From: Voacanga thouarsii
Lineage: Eukaryota; Streptophyta; Magnoliopsida; Gentianales; Apocynaceae
Length of the DNA stretch: 64,000 nt
Assembly (NCBI GenBank): GCA_026120185.1
Contig: JANUWF010002285.1
Location: 992,001 to 1,056,000 of the forward strand
Direction of reading: 5' to 3'
Part shown: positions 11,671-22,933 of the stretch, in pieces
Numbering within the stretch: the first letter of the stretch is position 1
Layout: each line of letters begins with the position of its first letter
Program-made: the position numbers and the translations under genes
Notes under the pieces: model-generated
Database searches by the model: none
Seen by the model: the letters and a program-made list of their open reading frames with translations, nothing else
Told to the model about the DNA's origin: nothing

Positions 11671-13448
11671 TAACAAGAACAAGTAGGAAAACACAAGGTT
11701 TAATCAATCACTTGATCAATTTCAAACAATATCTTCAAGGCTTTCTTCATTCAAGAACATAAAACACATGACTACTACATCTTTCACAACCAATGCAAGA
11801 CTTGTGTTAGTGATAAATGACTTAGTAGAACCATCGCAATACTTCACAATATTCTCAAACCATTGGAAAGAATTCAAAAAGAAGATGCATTCCATAGGCT
11901 TACTCTTCATACACTCTCTCTACTAATTCGAGATATATCATGATTCTACTTAGATTAAGTAGGACTTTTAAGCTTGTAATATAAGGCTAAAGGCTTGTAA
12001 TATAACTTATCAAACGAAGGATATAGGAGAATCAAACATCAAAGAAAAACTGAGAGTTAACAAGAAAAGGATACACAAAATGAATCAATAATTTCCAACT
12101 CTTTTTGCTCTCCTATTCCAAAAAAAAATAAATAAATAAATAAAAAAATCCAACAAACCATAGCTTCATATAACAATTACATCTCCACTTCAGCAAATCC
12201 TTCATTTTTTATTCTCTTTTATTTTTTTCAACTCTTCTTCTCATCAACTTTATTCACAAGATCACTCAAATTTTCTAGCAATGGTGTCAAGTACTTTAAT
12301 ATCAACTTAACTTTTACGGTTCAATCACCATCCCTTTTTTGATCTTTTCCTTCACTGCTGCTGTCGTTTTTTTTTTTTTCACTTCTCTTCTTTCATTCTT
12401 TCTAGCAGCTTTTTTGCTTTCTTTTTTTCCACTCCTTTGTTTTTTTTTTTATCACTCTCTCTTCTTTCTTTATTCTCTTTTGTTTTCTTTTCAGCTCAAC
12501 TTGTTATTGATCCATGACTGAAAGTAACAAGTTATGATCTTTATCCCAACATTCTTCCTCAACATTCTCTTAAATATACTTTCATCCATCAAGAGTATAA
12601 AGATTTGGAAAATCATTCAAACTCTCAGCAACAGGTAATGGACAAATCTTGTGATGGGTTTTCAAGATAGAAATCAACCATTTAGGCTCAAAATAGGCAC
12701 TAAGGATAATATGAAAATGGTTAGGCTTGAAAAGCTCAAACTATCCAAAGAAGGCCTATTACCGTCATCCCTGAGTTAAATCGTGACAGTCTTTCTTATT
12801 TTGCCTCGAGAGGTATTCAAGTAAGTTCTAGAATGCTCTATGAATTTTAGTAGAAAAAATAAGGTTTAAGAACAATGCAAAACATTAGATCAAGAACTAC
12901 TTTGTCCAAGTGAGTGCAAAATGTCATGCATAAGCCATAAATGATCTAGAGCATATGCTCTCTACTATATTATAAATACATGCATTTAAAATATATATTG
13001 AAATCTCCAGAAAATCAGAAAAATTTGAAAAATTTTCTCTCAAAATTTGCAAAAGTTTGCTCCCAAGAAGGTTAAAATATTATGTATAGAAGACTTGTTA
13101 ATCAACTCACTTCCCCACACTTAAACTGGACATTGTCCTCAATGGCCAAATAAATATAACAAGAACAACAATACCATGGGACCAAAAATATAAAGGAGAA
13201 GAGATAAGAGAAACAAATTTCCATTCATTTGGCTTTGTGCTATACAAGATCTGAATGCTTGAAGAATGAGGCATTGGTAAAGTACCTAAAAAGAAAACAC
13301 ACCAAAGCATAAAAATTAGAAAAGAAAATAAAGCTAAAATAAAAGAAAGAAAGGGTGCACAAAAAAAAAAAAAAAACAAAACAAAACAAAACTAACTAAA
13401 GAAAATAATAAAATAGAAAGGAAAAATAAGAGTGCTCGAGAACAATCA
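11671..13448 (-). other. Long non-coding 3' region of gypsy D
   Basis: About 1.8 kb contains no supportable coding sequence. It has T-rich and CT-rich runs (12180-12500), a poly(A) run (13361-13378), and a second tract resembling the polypurine tract, TTCCCCACACTTA (13111-13123), followed by CATTG-TCCT-CAATG. Short plus-strand frames in the pyrimidine-rich part are low-complexity artefacts. Confidence 0.6.
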
Positions 13449-14672
13449 TCAGTCCTCCTTCTCATCATCCTCAGCTGGTGTAGAGGTAACCGCACCACCA
13501 TGTGGCCTAGAAGAATACTGTCTCAACTCGTCTAACTGTTGCTCCATAGTAGCTTGTCGTCTTGCCATGTCCTCCATAGTACCTTGCAAGCGCAGGAGTA
13601 CTGCCATTTGCTGATCGAGTCGCCCCAGCACTGTAACCTCATAGTCAGCCCGGGAGTGGGACTAAGAACTGCTAGCCCGTGCACGTGCTAGTGGTTGTGG
13701 GTGCTCCTCCTCTATTGTGGATGGCCTTACCTACCCGGGATGTTTGACCTCAAATGGAGTTAGCCACTTTTTCAACTTGTACCTGCAACTCATAAGAGTT
13801 TGCTCAGTGACCATATCATGCTCAGTGGTAGCCTCCATGAGTTCTTCCTCAAGACTTACTCCAAAGTCTTTTAGAATTTTCATTATAACCAAGGGAAAAA
13901 CAAAGGCTTTTGTAGAAAGTTGGTGATGAACAACCTCCCTAATAGATTAGATGATCAAGGGAGCAAGAGGGATAGGTAATGTGTTCATCATCCAATGCAA
14001 AATATAAGTGTCAATTAGTCTAGTCTCATTGAAACAACTAGCACGGGGTACAACATTGAACCCAAACATGTAGACTAGAGCTCGAAAGTTAGTTGCCAAA
14101 TCATTGTTGGAATAGAAGCTAGTAGCTTGGAAGGTATTTTGTTTATGTTAGCCTAGGGTAGCTCTAGTCCCTCTAACATCCCAATTTGGGTCAAAAAGAA
14201 TATTTTGATTATTCACATCAATCCCTTGCTAAGTATCATCGTAAAAAACTTAGAGAAGGTTAGCTAATTGGTTTTGAGTGATGACGATAGGAACTCCTTT
14301 AACTCTTGTTTCTATATGGGGAAGATGTTTATTGCCCTTATCCATCATATTAGCATAGAATTCCTTAATAAGTACGGGACAATACTTCCCTTTCAATTGT
14401 ACTATCAACCCCCATCCTAGCCGTCTAAACATCATTCCCAATTTGATCACATAGTCTAAGGTGGGTGAGAAAGTATGCTCAACAATCTTATTAGAAGCTC
14501 TCCTACTATACCATTCCTTACAAGAGGCATCAATAAACTCAGTAGGTCGAAGAGACAAGGGATCAATGGATGATGGGACTGAGGACGAAAAAGTTCTCGC
14601 CCTTTTAGAAGACTGACTCCTTGCTCTAGACATGGTCAAGTAAGGAATAGGTGTAACAAGGAGAGAGAACAA
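13449..14672 (-). pseudogene. Second ORF of gypsy D, resembling the 'putative plant transposon protein' domain
   Basis: The minus-strand frame from about 14672 (or Met at 14632, MSRARSQSSKRARTF) to 13449 reads as one protein of roughly 400 codons with several in-frame stops. The N-terminus is basic and Ser-rich. The middle has RLGWGLIVQLKGKYCPVLIKEFYANM, VTQNQLANLL-like and FNVVPRASCFNETRLIDTYI segments. The C-terminus (13631-13449) is a predicted coiled coil, RQATMEQQLDELRQY, with an acidic tail. The REFYAN and later segments resemble the plant domain known as Transposase_32 (recalled, not searched), often found in retrotransposon accessory ORFs. It has no gag, protease or polymerase motif. 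Its role is unknown. Confidence 0.6.
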
Positions 14673-15755
14673 GTAAGCTTAAAGCTAACAACAAGATAGC
14701 AACCCCTGCACAGATATTCGTCAAATCACACACAACCCTTAACCAAGCTCACAGTCCACAAAACCCAAACTCCGTCAATACATATCAATTCCAACAACCA
14801 ATGCAATCAACCACCACCAATCAATTCAACAAAACCTGCATAATACATGTAAAATTCCTTGTAAAGCATAAACGTGTTGAATATCTTCAATGCATGCAAG
14901 TAAACATGATCATGTTAATGAAGGCATCATCATGGTAGAAACAATGCCCATTCCAAATAGTCCATTATCACAAATAACCATAATTCCAACCTTAGCTATA
15001 TGCACGAGGCGCTTAATGATCATATGCTTGAATCAAGTGTCAAAGAATGATTAACTTCTAATCTAGTTCAACTCTTGAGGCTTCTAGGAGTAATGCATAA
15101 TCCAATCCTAGAATACATAGCCCCAATTTTTGGCTAAAAATATCCCTAAAATTAGAAAAAAAAAATCATCTCTATCATTTTAACAGTAGGAATTAAATAA
15201 AAATCATATCTTTGTGCTCTTGTATGCATGGGTAAGCCAAAGATGCAAGCTTTTTTGTAAAAATCTACTCTCTTTGCTTGTGGATTGAATGTGATTATGT
15301 TGAAGAAAATGAAGCTTTTAAGGTTTTTGATTTGTAGGATCTACAGAAAAGAAGTCAAGAGATGTTATGGAGGTGTTTAGGAGTTGAAAAATCAAATTTT
15401 AGAAGATGAGGGATGTGAATCCAGCGCGGCTTGAGAGAATTTAAGAGGGAGAATGGAGATTTTGAAGAAAATGTGGCCAAAATGGCCCTTTAATTGTGCT
15501 CCACCCGATAGGAACCGGCACCGGTCCGAGCTCTTAGAGTCGGCGTCGGCTCGGTTCTGTCCGGTTCTCGAAAAACTTTTTATTTTTATTTTTATCAGAA
15601 TACAGAAAACATATGAATGCTGAATAATGCACTTTAATTAATTAATGAAAATGACAAAAAAAAAATAACAACATTGTCTCAATCACAAAAACTGAAAGTA
15701 AAGAAAAGTAAGACTGCTTTAATGTTTTCCACGGCTGTGATCCCATGGATTTTCC
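14673..15755 (-). other. Spacer between gag and the second ORF of gypsy D
   Basis: No coding sequence is supported. The right part carries one well-kept GC-box module (15511-15564) and AT-rich DNA. The plus-strand frames seen from 15745 into gag are shadows. Confidence 0.6.
15511..15564 (-). repeat. GC-box module inside gypsy D
   Basis: GGAACCGGCACCGGT, a 15-nt spacer with GAGCTCTTAGAG, then TCGGCGTCGGCTCGG and TTCTGTCC. The first 15 bases are identical to a module in the copia A1 leader at 55891, although the two elements belong to different superfamilies. Confidence 0.75.
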
Positions 15756-16999
15756 TCAGTATTCCCTGGTAATGTCCCCGCTTGATGATCTCCCAAGAGT
15801 TTGGCTAATTGACCAATTTAGTTCTCTAGGTTGTGCATGGAAGCCTCTAAGTTCCTTGTCGTTGCATCGACTCCTTGGAACTTGGTTTCCGTGGTACTTT
15901 ACCAATTGGCCAATCAACTCTTCCAATGGTTGTTTTGGAGGTGCTGTCATGTTGTTCATAGGGTTTGGATTCCTTTGGTTACCTCCACAATTGAAAGAAC
16001 CCTACCTAAGTTGATTTTTATTGCTCCAAGCGAAATTAGGGTGATTTCGCCAACCAGGATTATATGTAGAGCTATAAGGATTGTTACCTGGCCGGACATT
16101 ACCTGCAAAGGCCACTTGTTCCGATGTTTCTTGGAGTGACCCCATATTTTGGCATTCATGATTGGGGTGTCCTTCTCCACAGAAATCACAATTGACGTTT
16201 AAAACCTGACTTTGAGGCATCACCATATGTTCCATCTTTTGAGTTAAGGTGTCCACCTTGGCCTCTAATGCTGCCACAACATCCACTTTATGCACTCATT
16301 GTACACGAGCTTTTGACCTTGCACTTCCCCAAGAATAGTTATTAGAATCCAAATTTTCAATAAGCTCAAATATCTGTTCTGGGAACTTATGATTGATGGA
16401 ACCCCTTGCAGAAGAGTCCACTACTTGCCATGTTGCGAACATGAGGCCATTCAAGAAGATAAGCATTTGCATTCCCAGCTAAAATCCGTGGTGTGGTATT
16501 TTCTTAACATCTCTTTAAATCTCTCCCAACTTTCATATAAGGGTTCAGAATCTAATTATTGGAAGGCGAAGATTTCATTCCTGAGTTTGGCTATCCTAGC
16601 TGGGGGAAAATATTTGGCCAAAAAATTTTCAGCTAGGGCATTCTAAGTTGTGATGGAACTTGTAGGTAAGGACTTCAACCAAGATTTAGCTCTATCTTTC
16701 AAGAAAAATGGAAAAAGTCTTAACTTAATGGCATCTTCAGAAACACCATTCATCTTGAAAGTATCACAAATATCAAGAAAACTAGCTAAGTGAGCATTAG
16801 GATCCTCTTCAGGTAGCCCGTCAAATTGAACCATCTTTTGCACCATTTGGATAATGTTGGGCTTTATTTCAAAATTGTTTGCATCTATCCTAGGTCTAGT
16901 GATACTCGAGCCTGTGCCTGAGATTGCGGGTTTCACAAAGTCATCCATAACCCTCCCATTATTCCCAGCGATTGTTCTCTTGAGCACCATCCATCTCAA
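15756..16999 (-). pseudogene. Athila/Tat-type gag of gypsy D
   Basis: The minus strand encodes a capsid region (16999-16643) with NNFEIKPNIIQMVQ, FDGLPEEDPNAHLASF, LDICDTFKMNGVSEDAIKLR and a DRAKSWLKSLP motif, the hallmark pattern of Athila/Tat gag. After stops and a frame break the nucleocapsid part follows (16295-15956). It has a zinc knuckle CDFCGEGHPNHEC (C-x2-C-x3-H-x4-C, the short spacing usual in this branch) and Asn/Tyr-rich sequence. A C-terminal piece reaches 15756. Several stops make it a pseudogene. Neighbours are the PBS and leader upstream and the second ORF downstream. Confidence 0.88.
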
Positions 17000-17355
17000 C
17001 GATCAGGTTCCGTTGAATTGTCTGGCGAATTTTTGATAGCGTTCTCTCGATTTCCATGTCAAATTCAGTTATCTTGCATTCAAATTTTTGGGTCATGTAC
17101 AAAGGGTAAGACCTAAGAAAATAAGAAGCAAGTTAGATACATAATTAATGATTAACAACAAAACTACAAGGTTACAAAGTTAGTAAAAAGAACATAGTCA
17201 AAGTTAGTAGGTTAGGTTAGGTTACAAGGCTGTATAAGAATACATGAAATACAAAAGATGGCACATTGTTGCAAAAAATTGTACATATCTCACATATATA
17301 CATATTTACATATTTACAGGGTTAAATCAATGAAATCCAAGCTTTCACGCTACTG
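17000..17355 (-). other. Leader of gypsy D
   Basis: About 350 bp lies between the PBS and the first gag match. It is AT-rich, and I see no frame of interest. The true gag start may lie in its left end. Confidence 0.55.
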
Positions 17356-17374
17356 TTCCCCAGCAATGGCGCCA
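17356..17374 (-). promoter_or_regulatory. Primer-binding site of gypsy D
   Basis: The minus strand reads TGGCGCCATTGCTGGGGAA, 6 nt from the inner end of the 5' LTR. This TGGCGCC-type site is characteristic of Athila/Tat elements (tRNA-Asp-like primer in the literature as I recall it). Confidence 0.85.
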
Positions 17375-17380
17375 AAAACT

Positions 17381-18434
17381 TAATGTGTTCGGACTTGGGT
17401 ATAAAAATCATACAACAACTAAGCACATTCCCAATCAAGTTTAAATTAAAACATTCAACCCAAATCACACATATGAGCAAGCGTACTCATCATTAATTGA
17501 GCATAGGGTTCAAACAAGTGTTGATCCTCTAGGAACAAGTAGGCATTAATTACTTTTTTTTCATTGTTTAACCGACTCGATAAAGTGAAAAATAAATAAA
17601 AATGAGATAAAAGAAAATTAAAATAAAAATATATACATATCAAGGATGGAGAAGTATGTAACTCAAACCATTGTTTAGACAAACATGACCTTAAAGAGCC
17701 TAACCATTATCATAACTAATTCTTCTCTTGGCACTATGAAGGATAAAGATAAATTAGCGTCACTTGGTTGTCTCAACTAATTAGTACCTTCTAGATAAAT
17801 TAGGATCACTTGGTATGTCTCAACTAATTCATCCACAACATGCATTAAACACAATCCTTGATTAAATTCCCTTGGTCTGGCAAATTTAGAACATGAAATT
17901 AATTAATGAATCCTTGGTCTGACAAACATCAATTAACCTTCAATTACTCAATCTTCAGCAATAAACCTCTTTGGTCTAGCAAGTTAACAGCCAATAAATA
18001 TGAAATTAATCAATTGCAACTACCATCAACCTCTTTGGTCTAGTAAGTTAATGAAAAGAAACAACTAATTAATCTCGTAGTATGCCCAAGTAATTGAATA
18101 CCAAGAAGAACAATCATTTAATCAAAAGATCAAATACCTCTAAATATCATGAATACCTAAAAAAATGTCAAATTATAATAAAACAATTAACATCTCATTG
18201 TTCAAGAAAAAGAAAACAAAGTAAAAGAAAGCACTCATAGACAAGCCTCATTCTTCTTCATTTGAAGACCTTCTTGCCTAACCCTCCTTGAACTTAAAGA
18301 ATTCCTCCTTTGATTGAGTAATTTTCTGTGATGATCAATGAATTCTCTCCTTTTTCCTTGGGTGTTTCATCTATTTATAGCCTTAGGAAGTGCCTAAACT
18401 CGTAGGTACAAAGTTCTTGGCCGAGTAGAAGTTG
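17381..18434 (-). repeat. Truncated 5' LTR of gypsy D
   Basis: It matches 10129-11180 from TAATGTGTTCGG to GAGTAGAAGTTG, then stops. About 450 bp of the LTR, including all three GC-box modules, is missing. The junction at about 18434 leads straight into copia RT (AAAGGTTTCCTC). The LTR holds two copies of a CACTTGGT(N)TGTCTCAACTAATT unit (17750-17830) where the 3' LTR has one. Confidence 0.88.
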
Positions 18435-19042
18435 TAAAAGGTTTCCTCATAATCGATTCCCTCTTTTTAAGTGTACCCTTTCGCCACAAGCCTAGCTTTG
18501 AAGGTTTCCACCTTCCCACCTACTCCCTCATTCTCTTGTATACCCACTTACACCCTATGGGTTTTATCTCTTCAGGTGAAGCTACAAGATTCCAAACCTG
18601 ATTGAGATACTTAAACTCAATCTCTGCATTTATTGCTTCATGCCATAGATTTGCATCGGCATCAGGAATAGCCTCCTCGTATCTAGTGGAGTCTTGTTCC
18701 TATTGGTCAGAGACTAGCTCAAAAGCTTCTCTAGTCCATCCTTCCAGAACCATAGACACTCTCCCACTACGACGAGGTTCAATATGTATAGGCTCTTGAG
18801 GTTGTGCCTCTTCTTGTTCCATAATCGGGTCAGAAGAAGTTACTTCCGAAGATAACTTCTCCTCTAGTTCCAACCTAGTTGAACCATTCATGGAAGTACT
18901 TTGATCATCCTCTAAGTATTTAGCATTGGTACTAACCAGTACTTTTTGCTCCTTAGGATGATAAAAGTAACCACCCTTTGTCCCTTTTGGATACCTAATA
19001 AAATAGCATAATTCTGATCTTGGTTCCAACTTGTCTCCCTTG
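18435..19042 (-). pseudogene. Inner copia B RT N-terminal part and integrase tail
   Basis: On the minus strand: the integrase C-terminal region with ELCYFIRYPKGTKGGYF and HPKEQKVLVSTNAKYL (19029-18900), a linker with RRSGRVSMVLEG, then the RT N-terminus with NQVWNLV and IKPIGCKWVYK (near 18570). The frame breaks near 18540. It joins truncated LTR D at 18434, so the RT palm between here and 10128 is deleted. The solo LTR C splits it from the rest of integrase at 19048. Confidence 0.85.
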
Positions 19043-19047
19043 ACCAG

Positions 19048-20563
19048 TGTTAAGGATATGCCCTAGAGTCAATTTGTACTTATACTATTGTCGTTATATT
19101 TTATATAATAATATGAGGTTTTTCTTTCCATGAATAGTGCATTTTATTTTGTGGTCATCAAGTACGTGACTTGATAGTAAAACCCTACAATGAATACAAT
19201 TATTATTCTAAAACTGTCTCTGATCGATTATTATTATTGGAACAATAATAAATTAAGATTAGTATGTTTGTGACTTGATGGCTATGTTTTACTGGCCATG
19301 GATATTTGTGATATCGAGTCAAAACATAAATAAATGTTAGAGAACATTGTATTGGACATGACACACTGTGAGAGTACTTCATAGAACATGTCATATGTAC
19401 TTTCTAGCCATAATGATATTAAAAGTCCTTCGACCTAAATTCATTATAGTTTTCGACTTGATAAATTCTATATTTTGACGTTGTCTAAAGTTGTCCTTAA
19501 TTAGATAATAAATTAGACTACTGTTGGATATAGAATAAATTAATGAGAGAAATATGAATGATAGTGAAGAAATTTGTCCCTCTTAATTATGGGAGAGATA
19601 TCCATGGGCCCCTTGATAAGTTAGACTGTTAAAATGCATGGTCGTGCTCAAATATATCAATCTAAAATATTGATATCATTTGTTTGAACAGTCTACTATG
19701 AAATCAAGAAATAATTGATTAAGCTTAATAAGGATGACATGCTTCGTGCCTTATGCTTAATCTGGATATCATGTTACAAAAGGACTAAATATAAAATTAT
19801 GGTTTAGTTCAAAGAGATCATCGATCTTCATTTAATCTGGATAGTTATAATGTTTTGCTAGAAACCGCTTATAACTTGTGCGCCATTTAAATATGATTTG
19901 GGCACACTGCCAATGTTAAATGAACCTATAGGGTCACACAATAAGCGGACTTGTTAGGTTATTTTTCTGGTAACCAGATTTGATGAATTTGGAAATATGT
20001 CTAAGTTAATCGAACTTAGAAAATTTTCCAGATACAATGAATTTGGAAATATGTCCACATTCGATGTATATGGATAATGTCCAGATTATAACAATCTAAC
20101 TCGGTAAATTAATTGTTTAAATAACCGAGATAATGACAGAATCTTATCATATCAGTTTTAATTTAATTTCAATTTAAATTAAAATATGATAAGATATTAT
20201 TAGGGTTGGACTCTATGAGGTTCGGGGGTTTTTAAGAAAACCCTAGCCGTCTTTTCAAGAGTCTAATTCTGTTGAGAACATTCGTGCCATTCTCTACCAG
20301 AAAAAACCCTTTCAAACCCTAGTTGCTAGCACTCCCGGGTGATGAGTGATTTCGCGGTATGTATTCGATTGATGACGTTCGCGCACTGTAGCGTCTGGTG
20401 ATCATTCGGGTTGCACGTGCAGCAGCACCATCGGAGTCGAAGGATATCGATTTCACCAACCAGAGGTAATTCTGCAAACCTACGATCTTCTTAATCGTTT
20501 ACTTTGATCCTCAGAAGGGATTTGTGGATGTTTTCTGCATTTAGGAGTCCACGAATCTTAACA
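19048..20563 (+). mobile_element. Solo LTR of copia family C, TSD ACCAG/ACCAA
   Basis: This 1516-bp LTR runs TGTTAAGGATATGCCCTAG to CGAATCTTAACA. It is flanked by ACCAG (19043-19047) and ACCAA (20564-20568), a 5-bp duplication with one change. It is very similar to the solo LTR at 30531-32050. Its sense is plus, opposite to its host copia. There are no coding domains inside. It sits in the integrase C-terminal region of inner B. Confidence 0.92.
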
Positions 20564-20582
20564 ACCAATACATAAGCTGGAC

Positions 20583-21806
20583 TGAGGGAAGAAGAAAATA
20601 GGGGAGCATGCACTGTACATGAAAAAAATCGGAGAAAAAAAAACCGTGAGCCATAAAGGCCATACGGAAGCGTGAAGATCATACCTTTGCGCTCCTTAAC
20701 TCTTCTAGGTTGAGTAGGAGCGGATTGAACGACTGGAATCGCCCCGCTTTGTCCACTTGAAGAAGCTTCCGGTTAAACATCCGCTAGCCTTCTACTCCAT
20801 CTTGTTTGCATGAACGCTTATCTTTCCAGCTCTCGGGATATTCCTCTACCTAACCTCTAGTCGATGAACACAACAGAGAAGAAGAATGGTCTCAAATCTC
20901 CTTGGTTCACTCGCTATTGATTAGTAAAGTCCAAAGAGAAAACCAAGAAGAGGGAGTGGCGTGAGACGGAGAGAGAGAGAGACGTGAGTCTTGTGTAGTG
21001 TTAGGGAAATTAGGGTTTATTTTCTACCAGAGACTAGTTTTATTGGTTAGCCAAAAACAGGTCTCTCATTATCTGATAAACATATCCCCGGGATTTCAAA
21101 ACACCTGGATGTTATCCTGAGAATCAGTTTGGCCTAACCTTAAACTCCTCTTAACCGTATCTGGAAAAAACCCTAAGGTCCAAGCTACTAGGCCAGAAAA
21201 ATATTTATTATTTTCCTTGGACCCAAAAGGCCCAAAATAATAAATATTAATTATTTATTTCCTGGGCTTATATAAACAACCCAATAAATAATTAATGAGC
21301 CTAAATGAACCATAATAATTAATCTTTAATTATTTATTTCTTGGGCCTATATAAATAACCCAATAAATAATTAAACACTAATTATTTCCCCTAGTTTAAG
21401 CCCAGGTTAGTTTCTTAATTATTCATACTGGACCTAAGCCCTGAATAATTAATTAACCAATTAAACTAGATAATTAATTTCTCTCAACTCCTATTTTAAT
21501 TAATTAATTTATTTTATTCCAGTCTAATAATAAATTAGACTTCCTGAATAAAATCAAATCAAATCAAATAAAATAAAATCTTCTTCAACTGAGACCAATT
21601 CCTCAACCCAAAATTAGTTAGGACTTACGGGCTATTCCGAGGACAAAAAAGACACATCGCCTTAGCTGCTAAAATAACCAAAATACCCCCGCTATATAAA
21701 TAGCTGTATTTTGAATTTTAAATATTTCCTAATATCACCATAAGGAAATATTAACCCCAAGGACAATGCTGTGATAGCAAAGTCTCAGAGGGCATACAAT
21801 CCAACA
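20583..21806 (-). mobile_element. Solo LTR of copia family B with internal deletion, TSD TGGAC
   Basis: Perfect TGGAC duplications (20578-20582 and 21807-21811) flank a sequence that starts TGAGGGAAGAAG and ends GGCATACAATCCAACA. Compared with the full LTR B at 7348-9160, about 800 bp is missing between AGCAAAGTCTC and AGAGGGCATAC. The breakpoints share GTCT, so the loss looks like a microhomology-mediated deletion. It lies 20 bp from the solo LTR C, inside the integrase of its own family member. Confidence 0.92.
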
Positions 21807-22933
21807 TGGACAACCCCATATATTGGGATGATTCAGACTTGGCTTTCACCTAGTCTACATCTCATAGGGAGTCCTAGGTATTGACTTGGAAGGCACCAAG
21901 TTTAGAATATATGCTGCTATTTCCAAGGCATATCCCCAAAAAGACACTGGAAGAGTAGCATACGACATCATGTTTTTGACCATTTCCATCAATATTCTGT
22001 TCCTCCTCTTAGCTACTCCATTCTGCTGGGGTGTCATTGGTGCAGAGTCTTTAAACTTGTCAAAAGAGTCAGACTTACGTCTTATCAAGTAAACGTAACC
22101 AAACCTTGTACACTCATCCATGAAAGTAATGAAGTACTCAAACCTCCTCTAGCTGGTGTAGACAGGGGACCATACACATCAGTATGAACAAGACTCAATA
22201 CCTCCTTGGTTCTATCTGCCTTAGGGGCAAATGACCTTTTGGTCATCTTTCTCATCAAGCAGGACTTACACTGAGGCCAATTTTTCAATCTCAATGAGCC
22301 CAATGGCTCATCGTAGATCAACCTCTGAATCTTGGTTGAGTTGATATAACCCAACCTTAGATGCCAAAGATTAGAGTCATTGACATTGGTATTTCTCTTC
22401 CTTGTTAAAGGTTCAGATTGAGCGTTATTTAATTGATTGTTAACAGGGTTTAAGAAAAATAGATTCCCATACATGTGCCCAGTACATAAAATTTCTCCAT
22501 CTCTACTGATAGAAATACCATAATGGAAAGATACAGAATATTCTTGATTTATTGGTTTCGCAATTGAAATGAAATTATGTCGAAATCCAGGTACATATAA
22601 AATATCTTTCAAAATCACTATTCTATTACAATAAAAAATAAGATCCAGCTCTCCCACTACAAGGGCCCAAGCTTGTGCTCCATTTCCCACACGTAGTCCA
22701 TGTTCGCCCTTTTGGAGTCTTGTAATCTTTCTAAAACCCCTGCAAGGAGTTATAGATGTGGTCAATGGCTTTTGAATCAACAATCCAAGTAGAAGTTGAT
22801 CTAACCATTGATACAGACTCTAGATAGAGAACATTACTTGTAGGTTTTTTCTTGGCTTGAAGATCCGTCACTCTTTTTTCCAGTGTCCCTTCAGTCCCTA
22901 CTTGAAGCACTTGCCCTTGGGTTTGTCTTTGGG
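21807..22933 (-). pseudogene. Inner copia B integrase core, pre-integrase and protease region
   Basis: On the minus strand from 22783: remnants after the protease (LQGFRKI-like start), the pre-integrase zinc domain LWHLRLGYIN...CKSCLMRKM (second His changed to Tyr) and the integrase core with LVHTDVYGPLSTPARGG (first Asp kept). After a frameshift follows YVYLIRRKSDSFDKFKD, then an abrupt jump to MTPQQNGVAKRRNR. The segment with the second catalytic Asp is deleted and the catalytic Glu is Lys. The outer B copy at 32056-33060 retains the segment deleted here. The integrase is plainly dead. Confidence 0.88.

Larger units (their letters stand above)
10129..18434 (-). mobile_element. Pol-less Athila/Tat-like gypsy element 'D'
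   Basis: This 8.3-kb minus-strand element has a 5' LTR at 17381-18434 (truncated), PBS at 17356-17374, gag at 15756-16999, a second broken ORF at 13449-14672, a long non-coding 3' region, a polypurine tract and a 3' LTR at 10129-11629. I could find no protease, RT, RNase H or integrase, and the space between gag and the second ORF (about 1.1 kb) is too short for them. The TGGCGCC-type PBS and the gag sequence point to the Athila/Tat branch of Ty3/gypsy. It would be non-autonomous, dependent on a related element. The right LTR is cut and fused to copia RT sequence, so no target duplication can be seen. Confidence 0.82.

Noticed and set aside
12339..12521. Plus-strand Phe/Leu/Ser-rich frame, and the similar ones at 26114-26371 and 59266-59495
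   Set aside because: These are translations of low-complexity pyrimidine-rich DNA. They look like membrane segments but have no support.
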